Source of the DNA: Trissonchulus latispiculum
Taxonomy: Eukaryota; Nematoda; Enoplea; Enoplida; Ironidae
NCBI GenBank assembly: GCA_030248195.1
Contig: JASAND010005356.1
Location: 42,044 to 106,043 of the forward strand
Reading direction: 5' to 3'
Length of the DNA: 64,000 nt
Below are positions 23,321-34,353 of the stretch, in pieces. The position numbers were made by a program, and so were the translations under genes. Each line of letters starts with the position of its first letter. Within the stretch, counting starts at the first letter, position 1. A model generated the notes under the pieces. That model did not search any database. It saw only the letters and a list, made by a program, of their open reading frames with translations, and had not been told where the DNA came from.

Positions 23321-23666
23321 CATTTATTATTTATGTGTGCGAGATGGCCAGGTTTTGAAACTCTTAGCATTACCAGTTACCATTTGCGTCGACGACAAAA
23401 CTTCAACTTTTCTACACAAAGTATCTTATGCACACCGTGATAAGATTTGGGTATCTACATAGATTCACGAATATAACCGTATGTTCAATGTGGCTTGCAA
23501 TGCATATTCGCACTACTCTAATTTTAGGGAAGCTACATCAGTTTTTAAACATTTGGAAAGAAGAGTGCCTCGATGACATATCTAGAATCTTGCCTGTAAA
23601 ACTGGTCACCTTCTGCTTTATACTACTTCTAGCCTACTTTGCAGGTTTTGCTGAGATTACTATTTT
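23321..23666 (+). pseudogene. Gr exon 2, copy B (frame broken by a 7-nt difference)
   Basis: Same splice sites as copy A (CTTTAG acceptor, TT|GTAAGT donor) but 346 nt instead of 339. Copy B has AGTTACCATTTGCG (about 23374-23387) where copy A has ACTATCA, so the frame from the acceptor (VRDGQVLKLLALP) does not continue into the conserved MHTVIRFGYLHRFTNI frame at 23428. A downstream acceptor such as CTACACAAAG at about 23420 could rescue a shorter exon. Downstream of 23428 the exon is intact (KLHQFLNIWKEECLDDISR, then VKLVTFCFILLLAYFAGF). Confidence 0.65.
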
Positions 23667-23867
23667 GTAAGTCCATGCCATTGAAAGCACTCAAAGGCAA
23701 TTCAGAATGCTCGCAGTGTGTGTGTCTGTTGAATAAATAACAGTTGGAAAAATATCTCATATCATTAATTGCCAAGTCCATTTGCTTCATTAAAATTGAG
23801 TGATTATATAACTATATTTATGTAAATAAATATATACATACATATATATATATAATATAAACAACGC

Positions 23868-25290
23868 TTTGGCAAGGCGTGAGGCATGGCAATCTTTATA
23901 TCTCCCTCTATTAATTGTACAGCCCCCGGATACACCGGAACCACGTTGTCTCTTGAATGACATACTAAGGCGTCAAATGCTGCGGCACTTAACAGAGCTT
24001 TGTGTGACTTGAATTATCTCCCACCCAAGGACAAGCCTGCTTGCCGGTGGGGCCAACTCGTCTGGAGCGGTCTTAGACTCTAACCAGGTCACCAACTGCC
24101 AAATGTTGAGGCCGAGCCCTGCTGTCGAAGTAACCTTTTCTTTTGAGTTGCTCAGAAGATATCTTCGCACGGACCTGGGGTATTCGATGATGAGCGATCA
24201 AGGTGTGCGACCTGTGGCCGAGTGGGATACGCCTGGACACTAGGCGACAAATAGTCGTCCCACACCAACGGATCCTGAATCGATTTCTTTGCTAAGGTGT
24301 CCACTAGGGTCCGAATAAACTTCTCTGCGACCCCATTGCCTTGAGTGTGGTTTGGTGTGGTGCAGTGATGGACTATCTCGATGGACTATCCCGTTCACTG
24401 AGGTACTCAGCAAAGGTCCTTAACCGCAAGCACCTGCTCTGATCTGTTACAATTTTACCCTGCATCCCAGTAAAGTTGAAAAAGAAAGCTAAGGCGGAAA
24501 TGGCCGCCTCGGTGGAAACCTTAGGAACAACGTCCGCCATTGCAGACTTGCTACATATCGATAGCAACGAGGACGCATTGGTTACCATTTTTTCTCTGAG
24601 GGAAGTGCAGTATGTCGACAGCAGAAAGTTCCATTGGCCTTTCCGTCAGAATCGGAGACAATGTCGGACGCTCGCGTCGGCCTGGGTTGCGGCTTTGGCA
24701 CGTGGCAGACCCGAACCGTACGTCGAACGTCGGAAACTTGAGAAGGCCAGAAGAAGTCTTTTAGCTGGTGTACGGAACTGGACATATAGAGCCTTAGTTT
24801 ATCGTCACCAAAGACCAGGTACTAATGTAACCCAATCTTTTTTCTTTCAAACACATTTTGAAGTTTTTAAACCCAAACCCATCTTCTCAGCGCATGCTAT
24901 CAGAAGATTATTCTCCTCCCCCGAAAAAGTTGGCAAGGGCTGAATGAAACACAATCGAGACACGGTATCGGTAAGTAGATTGATTATCTTTGTCCCGGCG
25001 GTACTTGATGATGTAATCAATCGGCCGCAAAGTTTCCACCCTCCGCAGGATATAGGCAGGATATGTCGAAAGCTTTGAAAGCCTGACTATAACAAGCGCT
25101 TCTTTGTCTAAAGCCGAATAGTTCTTCTCGGCTTTCCATAGAAACTTGCTCTGAAACGAAAATAGTTTAGGGGCCGTTTCTACCGGAAGGGTCTGGTAGA
25201 AGGCGGTACCTAACCCGTGACCGAATGCATGAGTCTCCAGGGTGAAGGCTGGGTCAGCAATCAACTCTAGCTGTGCTTGTGCTGTCTGAT
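23868..25290 (-). pseudogene. Decayed Ty3/gypsy pol fragment (copy B)
   Basis: Counterpart of 9895-11455 in intron 2. The RNase H region is better preserved here (24908-25264, minus): TLETHAFGHGLGTAFYQ, then WKAEKNYSALDKEALVIV, typical of gypsy RT/RNase H. The integrase part (24373-24785) is frameshifted and carries an extra GATGGACTATC duplication near 24368-24388. No LTRs seen. Confidence 0.8.
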
Positions 25291-25297
25291 ATTTTAG

Positions 25298-25457
25298 ATC
25301 GATTAAAGGTTACCAAATTATAGCATTAGAGCACGGAAACGTCTTTGCTATTCTTCTATTTTTTTATGAAGTTTGGATGTGTGCACAGACAACTGTCGCA
25401 ATGATTATATTCATCGTTCAATGTGGTTTAGCAGTCTTGTTAGCTGCAGGATTAAAG
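25298..25457 (+). CDS. Gr exon 3, copy B
   Basis: 160-nt exon, acceptor ATTTTAG, donor AAG|GTACCA. It encodes IKGYQIIALEHGNVFAILLF and then FIVQCGLAVLLAAGLK, two hydrophobic stretches of the transmembrane core. Its first base completes the exon 2 codon (TT+A), and it ends in phase 0, matching exon 4. Confidence 0.7.
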
Positions 25458-25878
25458 GTACCACTACGCACTGTTTCCACTGTAAAAGAACCTTTTATAA
25501 TATGGATAATGTATTAAATAAGACAATAACGATTAATAACTGATAACAATTATTATGACAATGGTAACAGAAAAAATGTGACACGGCGGTTTCATCAAAC
25601 AAAATGTGCTGAAACTCAAAATGACATTTTCTTTGTGATGTACTTATAATGGCGCTATGACCGTCTAAGGACGGCGCTATTTTTGTGTGCGGAGGAGAAA
25701 TGTAAATTGAAAGCAAGTATTATTACTTGTTAATAAATGTTGATTAGTATGAAGTTAATTAATTAATAATCTGCCGTTGCCGTGAGTTTTGTACTGAAAG
25801 GGTTGGGGGAAGTTTTCCTTTGTGTAATTTTTTTCTTTTCTTGCGTTGGTTGATTATTTTTTTTGTGTTTTTGTCGTT

Positions 25879-25979
25879 GTTTTTTTTTTTTTTTTTTTTT
25901 TGTTTTTTTTTTTTTTTTTTTTTTTTTTTGTTTCTTTTTTTTTTTTTTTTTTTGTTTTTTTTTTTTTTTTTTTTTTTTG
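25879..25979. repeat. Poly-T tract with G interruptions
   Basis: About 100 bp of T runs separated by single G or C, in Gr intron 3. The 'F-rich' open frames over it are not genes. Copy A has no such tract. Assembly length here is unreliable. Confidence 0.9.
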
Positions 25980-25989
25980 TACTGAAAGG

Positions 25990-27733
25990 ACTGCGTTACT
26001 TTGTTGTGAGGAGGAAAACTACTACTTTTGTACTGCCTAATTGTCTGCCTATAGTGTCCTACAAAAACCCAACTTCCATAATTCGGACTGCTGAATCTAA
26101 GTTCTTAAAATTCATTAATGTCACAAACTGTGCAAAGCAAACCTTTAATCAATTATTTCTAATTAAACTCAGACAACTAAGTGGTAAACTGCCTATTTTC
26201 TAAGGGCTTGACACTATATAAAGTGAAAGGTTTGTTGAAACTTCATAGGAGTCCTGTTACTCTATACGGCTCCGACATATTTGAAAAGTCTAACCTGCCT
26301 TAGTTTTCCTCCATATTCCTCCAAGTATGTTTTCGCAAATCCGAAAACTACTCCTATGCCTCTTTTCTTCTCCAATTTTGTAGAGAGGAGCGTAGGCCGG
26401 ATTGTTTCAGATTTTCCCGCCTAGTTAAAAATTTGCCCTGTCTGACTCGGTCGTAAGCTAACAATATTCAAAAAGAGATTTCCAAAATTATAGGAATAAT
26501 ATTAATTCAAAAGCTTGTATACATCATGAAAAAGCAAACTTATGTTACAGAATGCTAATTTCCAAGTACTAAAAATAACCTAAATTAGTAAATTTTTCGG
26601 CATTTTTCAGCTCAGATATTAAACATTACCTTGGAGTCGATTCCGTTCCCACTTGTTCCGGCCCGCAGCACCGTTGGTCAATAGATGTCATGTCAGCCGC
26701 GGGCCAGACCGGGCCGACAGGCCAACATATTCATCTCTAAGTCGATCGTCATCATCTCACATACCTGAAACGCCAAAATCGCAGTTGGCTAAACAAACAT
26801 CCACAAACTCAAACATCCCCATTCATAACATAATTATTATCTAAATCATGATTATACATTCAATAGGACGAATGAGATATTCTACTCTTCCCAGTAGTCT
26901 AAGCTTGGGGGAATCTAGGCAAGATGAGGACAAAATCTCGTTGTAAACCACGAGCTGACACGCCTTTGATTGGTTATCTAATCGCTTAGCTCGCTCGCTT
27001 CGCTCTAAGTACGAAGGTTCATTGAACTAACCTTTTTGGATTTCATCTTGAATATGGCTTTCACTGGGCTTAGCCTTAAAGTTATTTTTACAGAGTTATT
27101 TAAGAATAATACATGATTATAAACGAAAGAAATAAGGATGTCACTACAGCACCTCCGACCCAAAAAATTCGGAAACCTGCTGAATTAACTAAGAATTAAT
27201 TAAGAATTAACTATAAATAAAGTCAACGGCATCACGCTGAACTGGTTGGAATGCAGCTGGTCTGTTTTTACCATAAACATATTCAATTGAATATGGCTAG
27301 CATAAATTTAATGCGCCCCACCCGCAGAATCTTACTTCAGTTTCTGTACTCAATATCTTTTGATAGGGACATAGTGTATAAGAATGACCTCTTTAAGCGC
27401 TCATAAAAGCTCCGCGTTTATTACCTGCGTTGACTGATGCACTGTTGATTGATGACAATTTGCCAACAAACTACCTAACCTGTAAGCTTTATTACTTGAG
27501 AATCCAGCACCTATACGAGTTCGATCACCTTTCTGTTCAAGTGCTGATCCGAGAATGAAGATTTGGTTACTGAAAATTTTAGCATATTTCCTGTGAAAAT
27601 GCAATACTGATTGCTTTAAACGAGTTAGTTTTACGAAAACAACTCTGTACCCTCCAAATCTAGACAAGATATTTCACTGTGTATATTTGTTTATTAATAG
27701 CTGCTACTAGCTAAATGAGTATGTTTATTTCAG
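25990..27733. other. Gr intron 3, distal part
   Basis: Copy B homology ends at 26787. The remainder is AT-rich intron with no recognised element. Confidence 0.4.
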
Positions 27734-27943
27734 AAAACACTAATGTCCGTCGAACCACTCAATCTATCCCAGACTAGAGATATTATCAACAAGTTTGGTT
27801 CGGTTCAAAAGATGATGATGTTTCTAGACAGTACTTTTCGTGTTTACACATTCGTGCACTATGCCATGAATGTACCTTTGTTAGTGCTTTTGACATACGC
27901 TTTGACATTGCACTCATGTGAAGAAGTATTACAGACATCACAG
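27734..27943 (+). CDS. Gr exon 4
   Basis: 210-nt phase-0 exon, acceptor ATTTCAG, donor CAG|GTAAAA. It encodes KTLMSVEPLNLSQTRDIINK, a charged cytoplasmic-loop-like part, then FVHYAMNVPLLVLLTYALTL, a transmembrane helix. It occurs once in the window, and copy A has no equivalent. Confidence 0.7.
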
Positions 27944-28328
27944 GTAAAATGTAATAAAATTACGATACAGATTGTCCTGCTGATACTTATGCTTCGGCTT
28001 TTGTAAAATATAAAGAAATAATGAAAAACGCCTGACTGCAGTCACTAAGACCGAAGCCTTAGTCCGAACAGGAGAGAGCCAATGGGCGCTGTGAGCGCTC
28101 TTACCCAGAGAGAACTAGGCTTTTGTAAATTAGATTGAGAGGAACAGAATTAATGACACTTGATTAGTCTTATTAGGAGGCACCCAAGTAGGCAGGTTGA
28201 AGATTGTCTGCGAAAGAAAGGGAAGAGATCATTTCTAAACGACCTCAGCGTTTCTCTCCCCATAGGTTTCTTGTTTTTAATATTAGGAGCTTATCAAGTT
28301 CACAAACTAAAACCGTGTATAAGCAATC

Positions 28329-28606
28329 TTTAACTGCTTTCATGGAATTCAGGTTGAACATTAATTTCACTTTTAAACTTTATCAAAAATTTAATTTTGG
28401 ATCCAATGTTTCCGAATTATTTTACACTTTAACACTTTAAGACTTTCTATACCTACACTGACCTAATCTGCACAGAAAAACTGATCTTAGATACGTGTTG
28501 AATCCCCCATTAAAATTTATTTCTTAATGAAAATTAAATTTCCATTCAACTTTAAATATGAAAATTATTTTCCAACTTGAATTCCATGAAAGCAGTTAAA
28601 TATTAT
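28329..28606. mobile_element. Small foldback element in Gr intron 4
   Basis: TTTAACTGCTTTCATGGAAT near 28330 faces ATTCCATGAAAGCAGTTAAA near 28580-28600. Arms of about 30 bp, AT-rich middle. Confidence 0.65.
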
Positions 28607-28609
28607 CAA

Positions 28610-28986
28610 TAGTACATAATAACTAAGAGTGTGTCAAGCGCAGCACTCTTAGCTATAAGGCTGGGGACATCATCTGCACGATAGCGGCCTATCCCCCCAC
28701 CCACAAATTAGACCCCAGTGACCCCCCCCCACAAAACAGACCCTAGTGGATTTCACTAGGGTCTGATTTGGGGGGGGTCATTTCACTAGGGTCTGATTTG
28801 TGGGGGGGTCTAATCCACTAGGGTCTGGTTTGTGGGAGGGGTGGTTGACTAGGGTCTGTTTTGTGGGGGGTCACTGGGGTCTGATTTCTGGGGGGGGGGT
28901 AAGCAGTTATCGTGCAGATGATGTCCCCAGCCTGATAGCTAAGAGTGCTGCGCTTGTCACACTCTTAGTTATTATGTACTCTTGAT
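28610..28986. mobile_element. G-rich foldback element in Gr intron 4
   Basis: Arms of about 75 bp (AGTACATAATAACTAAGAGT... AGGCTGGGGACATCATCTGC) face each other at 28613-28685 and 28908-28982. The ends match the palindrome family at 9208. The interior (28690-28905) is made of GGGTCTGATTTG and runs of 7-10 G on the plus strand, with the complementary C-rich form at the left. Several closely spaced G runs could form G-quadruplexes. Confidence 0.8.
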
Positions 28987-29287
28987 ATTATTTATACCCT
29001 TTTTGTTTGTTTTTACTAGACTCGTAATATTAAAGACGTATAGGGAGAGAAATGCAAAGGTCATTTAGAAATGAACTCATCCCTTTTCTTTCTACAAACA
29101 ATCTTCCACCTGCTTCGTTGGGTGTCACTTAAAGACTAACCAAGCGTAAAAAGAGTCAAAATTTACAGAAGCCAATGCTTTATATTGTTAGCTGAAACTT
29201 CTACATTCCCAATCGATACATTGTAAAATTACACACGTTGTTTCATTTATTTTATTAGAAACAGCTGGATATCTTCCGTTTTTATAG

Positions 29288-29647
29288 ATAATTCCATGGT
29301 GCGTTCAAATCAGTGTATCACTGCTGGTTATAAGCATTCCATCAATTGCCACAGAATTCGCTGACCAACTAGCAGATATTGGAAATCAAAAATATTTGGA
29401 AGCTTTTAAAATATCCAAAGGGTTGAATACGGAAGTTGATTGCCTATATCAAATGTTGAGGTCACAACTAAAAGATCACAAATTGTATGTGACGATTGGA
29501 TCCTTTGTAAGAATTCGGAAAAATACTCTGTTAACCATTTCTTCCGTTGTTATTACCTACAGCACTTTGTTGGTACAGTTACAGCCAGCCATGTTTTATC
29601 CTGAAAAGTGTACAAATGTGACTTTACTTAGCAATGCAAATGAATAA
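29288..29647 (+). CDS. Gr exon 5 (C-terminal exon)
   Basis: 360-nt terminal exon, acceptor TTTATAG, stop TAA at 29645-29647. It starts IIPWCVQISVSLLVISIPSI (TM6-like), continues DHKLYVTIGSFVRIRKN and ends with TTLLTIS-type TM7 and ITYSTLLVQL, the family's C-terminal signature (Q-L instead of Q-F). It is clearly paralogous to 322-687. Confidence 0.75.
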   Translation: MIPWCVQISVSLLVISIPSIATEFADQLADIGNQKYLEAFKISKGLNTEVDCLYQMLRSQLKDHKLYVTIGSFVRIRKNTLLTISSVVITYSTLLVQLQPAMFYPEKCTNVTLLSNANE

Positions 29648-29804
29648 ATTTATTGTGTCATTTATTGTAGTGATGCAATATGCAATCATTTGATATTTTG
29701 ATATACACAATCATTGCACGGTTAATTTTCTTTTTTTGCCAATCGATAAACTCTGCCATCTTGTTGTAAACGTTTTTCATGTTTTTCATTGATTTTAACA
29801 AGAG

Positions 29805-30186
29805 TACATGATACATAAGCGTGCAACAAGCGTCACACCTTCTGTTATCAGCTCGGCGTGCTAACGGCCCACCTCATCCCCGCAATTGCCTACCTAGTGG
29901 ACCCCTCGCAAATCAGTAATCCGTACGAAATAATTGTTTATGCTAACTCATATCCATAGGAAGCACCCCCCTCGCAAATGTGACCTATCATTGCTCAACT
30001 AACGAATGATAGGTCACATTTAGAAATGAGTGAGCATACGCAATTGCGTACTGGGTACTGAATTGAGGGAGTGACCACTAAGTACTCAATTGCAGCAGGT
30101 GGGCCGTTAGCGCAAGCTGATGAGCTCGCTCGCAACAAAGAGTATGACGCCTGTCACACTCTTATGTACTATGTACTCTTGATTTT
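29805..30186. mobile_element. Foldback element downstream of the Gr gene
   Basis: ACAAGAGTACATGATACATA at the left faces TATGTACTATGTACTCTTGA at the right. Arms extend inward through GCTAACGGCCCACCT (inverted near 30097). Same terminal repeat family as 9208, 23190 and 28610. Confidence 0.75.
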
Positions 30187-30189
30187 GAA

Positions 30190-30490
30190 CAGTTTTTTAA
30201 CAATGAACCCTATGCTGCTGCCACCATTCTTTACTTTGTTCTGGAGAATATCTAGAAGCATCTCGTTGGTGACGTCGTTTTCCATACTTGTGCTTTTCTG
30301 CATCCATAGTACGAGTTCCCCATCAGCTTCCACAACCTGCCTTTTATTTGCAATGCAGGGTCAAGGTCGTATTGCTTCAATGGTTTGCAATTTCGTGGTT
30401 TAATCTCCAACGGTGGCCTCTCCGTGTTCAAATTTAATAGCCTGATGCACGCGAGTAACAATTATACCGTGCTGTAGCAAAGATGACTGC
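30190..30490 (-). pseudogene. Fragment of a family B DNA polymerase (mobile-element or viral type)
   Basis: On the minus strand, LLQHGIIVTRVHQAIKFEH (about 30486-30425) is followed, in another frame, by GRLWKLMGNSYYG (about 30335-30295). The pair 'G-hh-x-VHRhhxFE ... KLMxNSxYGK' is characteristic of the protein-primed family B polymerases of Polinton-like elements and related viruses. Stops and a frameshift show it is dead. No integrase, capsid or protease gene accompanies it. Confidence 0.6.
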
Positions 30491-31082
30491 TCCTTTTTTG
30501 TCATCTCAATCTGTCCCACAGCTTGAAGTGTATCTGACAAATATCACATTCATAAAGTGCACGTTCCCGACTGTTCAAAGTAGATTGGGCCATCAACTCC
30601 TTTTCACATATTTGACTGGTGAGCTTTTGTATGACCTAAAAATTAAAAACAATGCTACTAATTTATTTGAACAAACAAACGAGCACACCACAAGCCACCT
30701 CATAGTGTACATGAACGAAATTCAATGATCTGTCGAAGAAACACCAGAGCAATATTTTGAAAAAATGTACCAATACGCTGATAAAACGTTATAAACTGAT
30801 TCTGCAATCCCACCATATTATTTTGCGGTAACTTGCTTTGTCTATTTCCCCTAAGCTGCATTTAGATCTTTAGGGACGTACCATAAAGTGTAATAATAGA
30901 AGTTTCTTCTGGTAATATAAACAAATCAGATGGACTTAACCAAATACTTTCGGAAACCAAACAGTGCTCGACAACGACTGAGAAATTGCTCCTCCTTTTT
31001 ATTCCTGGTTCAGTATTGCCGTTCAAGTTTTCCCGATCTATGAGAGGTGAATCACGAGAAAATCATTTTTCGGCACCCCCGA

Positions 31083-31300
31083 GTCGGGATGGCCGAGTGG
31101 TTTTTTTGCGCTGGTCAGAACGTCAGACTTGCGGTCGGTGGTTCGATCTCCGGAGGCCACAAAGCTCGGTTCGGCTCTATCCAACCCAGCTGTCCATCCT
31201 TCACTGATCGGTAAATGGGTACCACTTCGATGAAAAAGTAACAGGCATCTATGTAGAAGGGCCGGTTCCCCTTTACGGATGCAGTCATGACTTGAGGCGA
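31083..31300 (+). mobile_element. tRNA-derived SINE
   Basis: A tRNA-like head with an A box (GATGGCCGAGTGG, about 31088-31100) and a B box (GGTTCGATCTC, 31140-31150) at the right spacing for internal RNA polymerase III promotion. It is followed by a tRNA-unrelated body. The head looks Leu/Ser-like, with a long variable region. The 3' end is not defined by a clear tail and could extend to about 31470. Confidence 0.7.
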
Positions 31301-31630
31301 TACTCCTGGCTCATGGCTGAGAATCCTAGGGGTAAACCTTTACATTACCTTGCCCCCCAAATCCACCTCCCGCATATGTCTGCCTGCAAGTCATGACTCT
31401 TTATAAAAATGGCCGGTTTTGCATGGGCTCAAGCTTGCTTTTTCTGAGCCTGAGGAAGACAAAATGAAGCCTAATTCGAACAAAATTTTTATATTTTACA
31501 AAAATTTTAGCTTCAGTTTAGGCAGGTAAAGGACCGTCCTTATTCAGTGCTTCAGATGAACATGTCCTACGTCAATTTGTCAATAGAATAACGTAGATTC
31601 TGGTTTATTCAAAAACGTGATTCAACCCAA

Positions 31631-32238
31631 CCTGTGGCCAATTTCATAAAAATCCTGCAACTTGAACTTGCACTTGAGCTTTCACTTGCACTTGAACTGC
31701 CAGTTTAAGTTGTCGGTGTTTCATAAAACTTTTCCTGCTACTTGCGGAAATTAGCTAAGCAAGTTGCAAGACTTGACAACTTGTAAACGCAAGTGCAAGT
31801 GCAAGTAGCTGATCTTTAAGAAATTAACCAAAAACCTTTAAAAATCCATATAAATTTCAACATTTAAAGAAATTGTTTGAAATTCACACTGTATTAGGAC
31901 AATAATCCAAAGAGTATTGTCATTAAATTTTTCCAAAAAATATTAAAATTAAAATAAGTTATAGCACTTTTTGTTCAATTTGTTCAGTGAAATTCACTCA
32001 ACCACTTGCACCGCAAGTGCAAGTTGCAAGTTCATGTATTGACGATTTTTATGAAACAGATTCTGACCGCAAGTGTTAGCGGACAACTTGCAACTTGCGG
32101 ACTTGCAACTTGCAGTTCAAGTGCAAGTTGCAAATCCCACTTGAGGGTTTATGAAACACTTTTCTTGTAACTTGCACTTGCAAGTTGCAACTTGCATATG
32201 CAAGTTGCAAGTTTCAAGTTTTATGAAACTGGCCCCTG
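31631..32238. mobile_element. hAT-like foldback element built of CAAGTTG words
   Basis: Left end TGGCCAATTTCATAAAA and right end TTTTATGAAACTGGCCCCTG are inverted. Read inward, the right end is CAGGGGCCAGTTTCATAAAA, a typical hAT-style terminus. Both flanks of the interior are packed with CAAGTTGCAAGT and its complement. I could not find a clean target duplication. Confidence 0.6.
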
Positions 32239-32239
32239 G

Positions 32240-33513
32240 ACATAAGAAGGTACCAAAATGTTTAGTTCAGTTAATAGTCATTTGGTGCTAGTAACGTTAA
32301 CAAACTCATAGGCATTAGGGTAGAGGTGCAATTTTCACAAACGCCTTCCATTACAAAATCCGTTTTCAAAACAATCTTTGCAACTCCAAAAACTGCCTTG
32401 GTATGTACCAACACAATTGCTCAACGCACTTGTTTTGTACACAAATCTTATTTTGTTTCTGGAAATAATTTTATCTATAATTCGATACGAACTTATATAC
32501 AGCAATATAAATCCAGTTATTGCAACGGCAGTATCTTGTAACATTTTGAGGCTACACTCATAGCAAAGAAAGTAAATAATATTAAAAGAAGTGAGTGGCT
32601 CCTTATGGCAAAGTAAGCTGACGATGGAGCAGGGTTACCCGTCTTTTGTTAAGAGGATCATGCGGATTTACAAACATCCCATCTATTGAGAACAGTCAAA
32701 GGAATCCCTCTAGAATTTTACCCAATTAAAATATGCAAAGTAACAGATTTCTTCAATTGCATTAAATCTACAACATAGATGCAGACAGTAGTTTTCCCTA
32801 TGCTTTTGGTTTCATTTACCGACTCCAGATGTTGCTCTAAACCGAACGACACAATCTTATTTTATACACTATACCATTAAAGTAGTAAGCTGTAGTTTTT
32901 CAAAATTTTTGTAATAGCATTTTCCACCGTCAGCATTTTGCTAATATTAGTGCAGTGCTTATCTACTTGTATTTGGTATTGAGTTTATCAATAAGTCTAC
33001 AAATGATACTGGTGTATTATGATGCTTATTTGTAATATGTGCACTAATCTGACTTAATTTTCGAACCAGCTTTTAAGCTGGCGCAGTACACAAGCTTAGA
33101 AGTGAACTTCAAGAATGGTTTCGTTTGAGTTATCGAAAATTTCTCAGAAGAACAAAAGATTCTGGTATAGCCGTAAAATCATTTTTACCAAAATCACTGA
33201 GAGGAATCACTGAAAACAATGAGGAAAAATTATTTTCTTCTTTGAGAAAGCCGACAAATCAAATTTGTTATTATTATTTTTAGCAAAAACCAGTCCATGC
33301 AGTCATTCACTTGGTCTATAATTGTCAGCAGATAATACGTATATTGCAGGTACTAATTTTATAATTGACTGGTTCTGTCAATAATGACTGTTAGCGTCGA
33401 GAAGAATGATTCATGGCTACGTGATTGGATGAGAGGTAATGTTACACTGTTACCCATCGGAATTCACTATTTCGACATTATTAACCTTACTTGCTTATGT
33501 TAAACTATAGCAA
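32240..33513. other. No recognisable gene
   Basis: AT-rich intergenic DNA. A short frame at 32335-32544 occurs on both strands and is taken as chance. Confidence 0.4.
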
Positions 33514-33514
33514 C

Positions 33515-33589
<75 letters not shown>
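33514..33589. repeat. (TAA)n microsatellite
   Basis: About 25 AAT units. Confidence 0.97.
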
Positions 33590-33591
<2 letters not shown>

Positions 33592-34353
33592 CAATAATCA
33601 GATTATCGATCAGTTCTCTGTCTGAGGAAGGGTACAGAAAAATACTAATTTGATTTGAGAATCTATGGAGGAAAGATTTGTCTTCGCGGCATATATGACA
33701 AAATTTCATTTAACCCCCATTTGGTTATGGAAATCTAGTTGCTTAAGAAGTACTGTTTGAGAGGTCCCCCAATGAGGGACGGTGACTCCATCGGTGTAAC
33801 TTAAGGATGTATATAAGTTTATATTCGTGAGCATAATGGAGAAGATGTATTTTAATGCGGACTTTGATTCTTGAATTCGCGGAGGCATTTGAAACGCCTA
33901 CACAAAACTCCCATTCGTGTACTCCTATCCTTACAGCTACGAAAATGTAAATAAACACAAAATCACAAAAGTATCCCATTTGTAATTTATCCTAAATGCA
34001 ATTATGTGTACATCAGTGATTCAAGATGCGCAGAATAGTTCGTCAGAATCGTCAAAGTATGTAAGAAGTCCCGATAAACACTAAGCCACGTTACACTCTT
34101 AGTTATCACACATCTTAGTTAGCAGAATCATTGGTACAATAACGTCTGCATAATAACCACATGTCGCCTACACTCACTGGCTCAAAAAACTCAGAAACTC
34201 GAAAACCAATGCTTACGTGTTGAAACTCGAAAACATTTGTGTGTATTTGGAGCTGAGCGGGCATACAAATACTGAGCCCAAGAAAAACAAAGGCCTGCCT
34301 TCGAATAGAAATCATACTACCGTATTCTCGCGCTTATGGGAACACCCACTTAA

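Larger units (their letters stand above)
17766..26787 (+). repeat. Segmental duplication, copy B
   Basis: Partner of copy A (6475-12720). It is longer because of the 18466-20724 insertion and a poly-T expansion at 25879-25979. It keeps a full exon 1 and is followed by exons 4 and 5, so it is probably the parental locus or the less damaged copy. Confidence 0.9.

Noticed and set aside
25820..26203. 127-codon F-rich frame
   Set aside because: Generated by the poly-T tract in a Gr intron.
31083..31160. Functional tRNA gene
   Set aside because: The A and B boxes are good but the cloverleaf arms are not, and a tRNA-unrelated body follows; better as a SINE.
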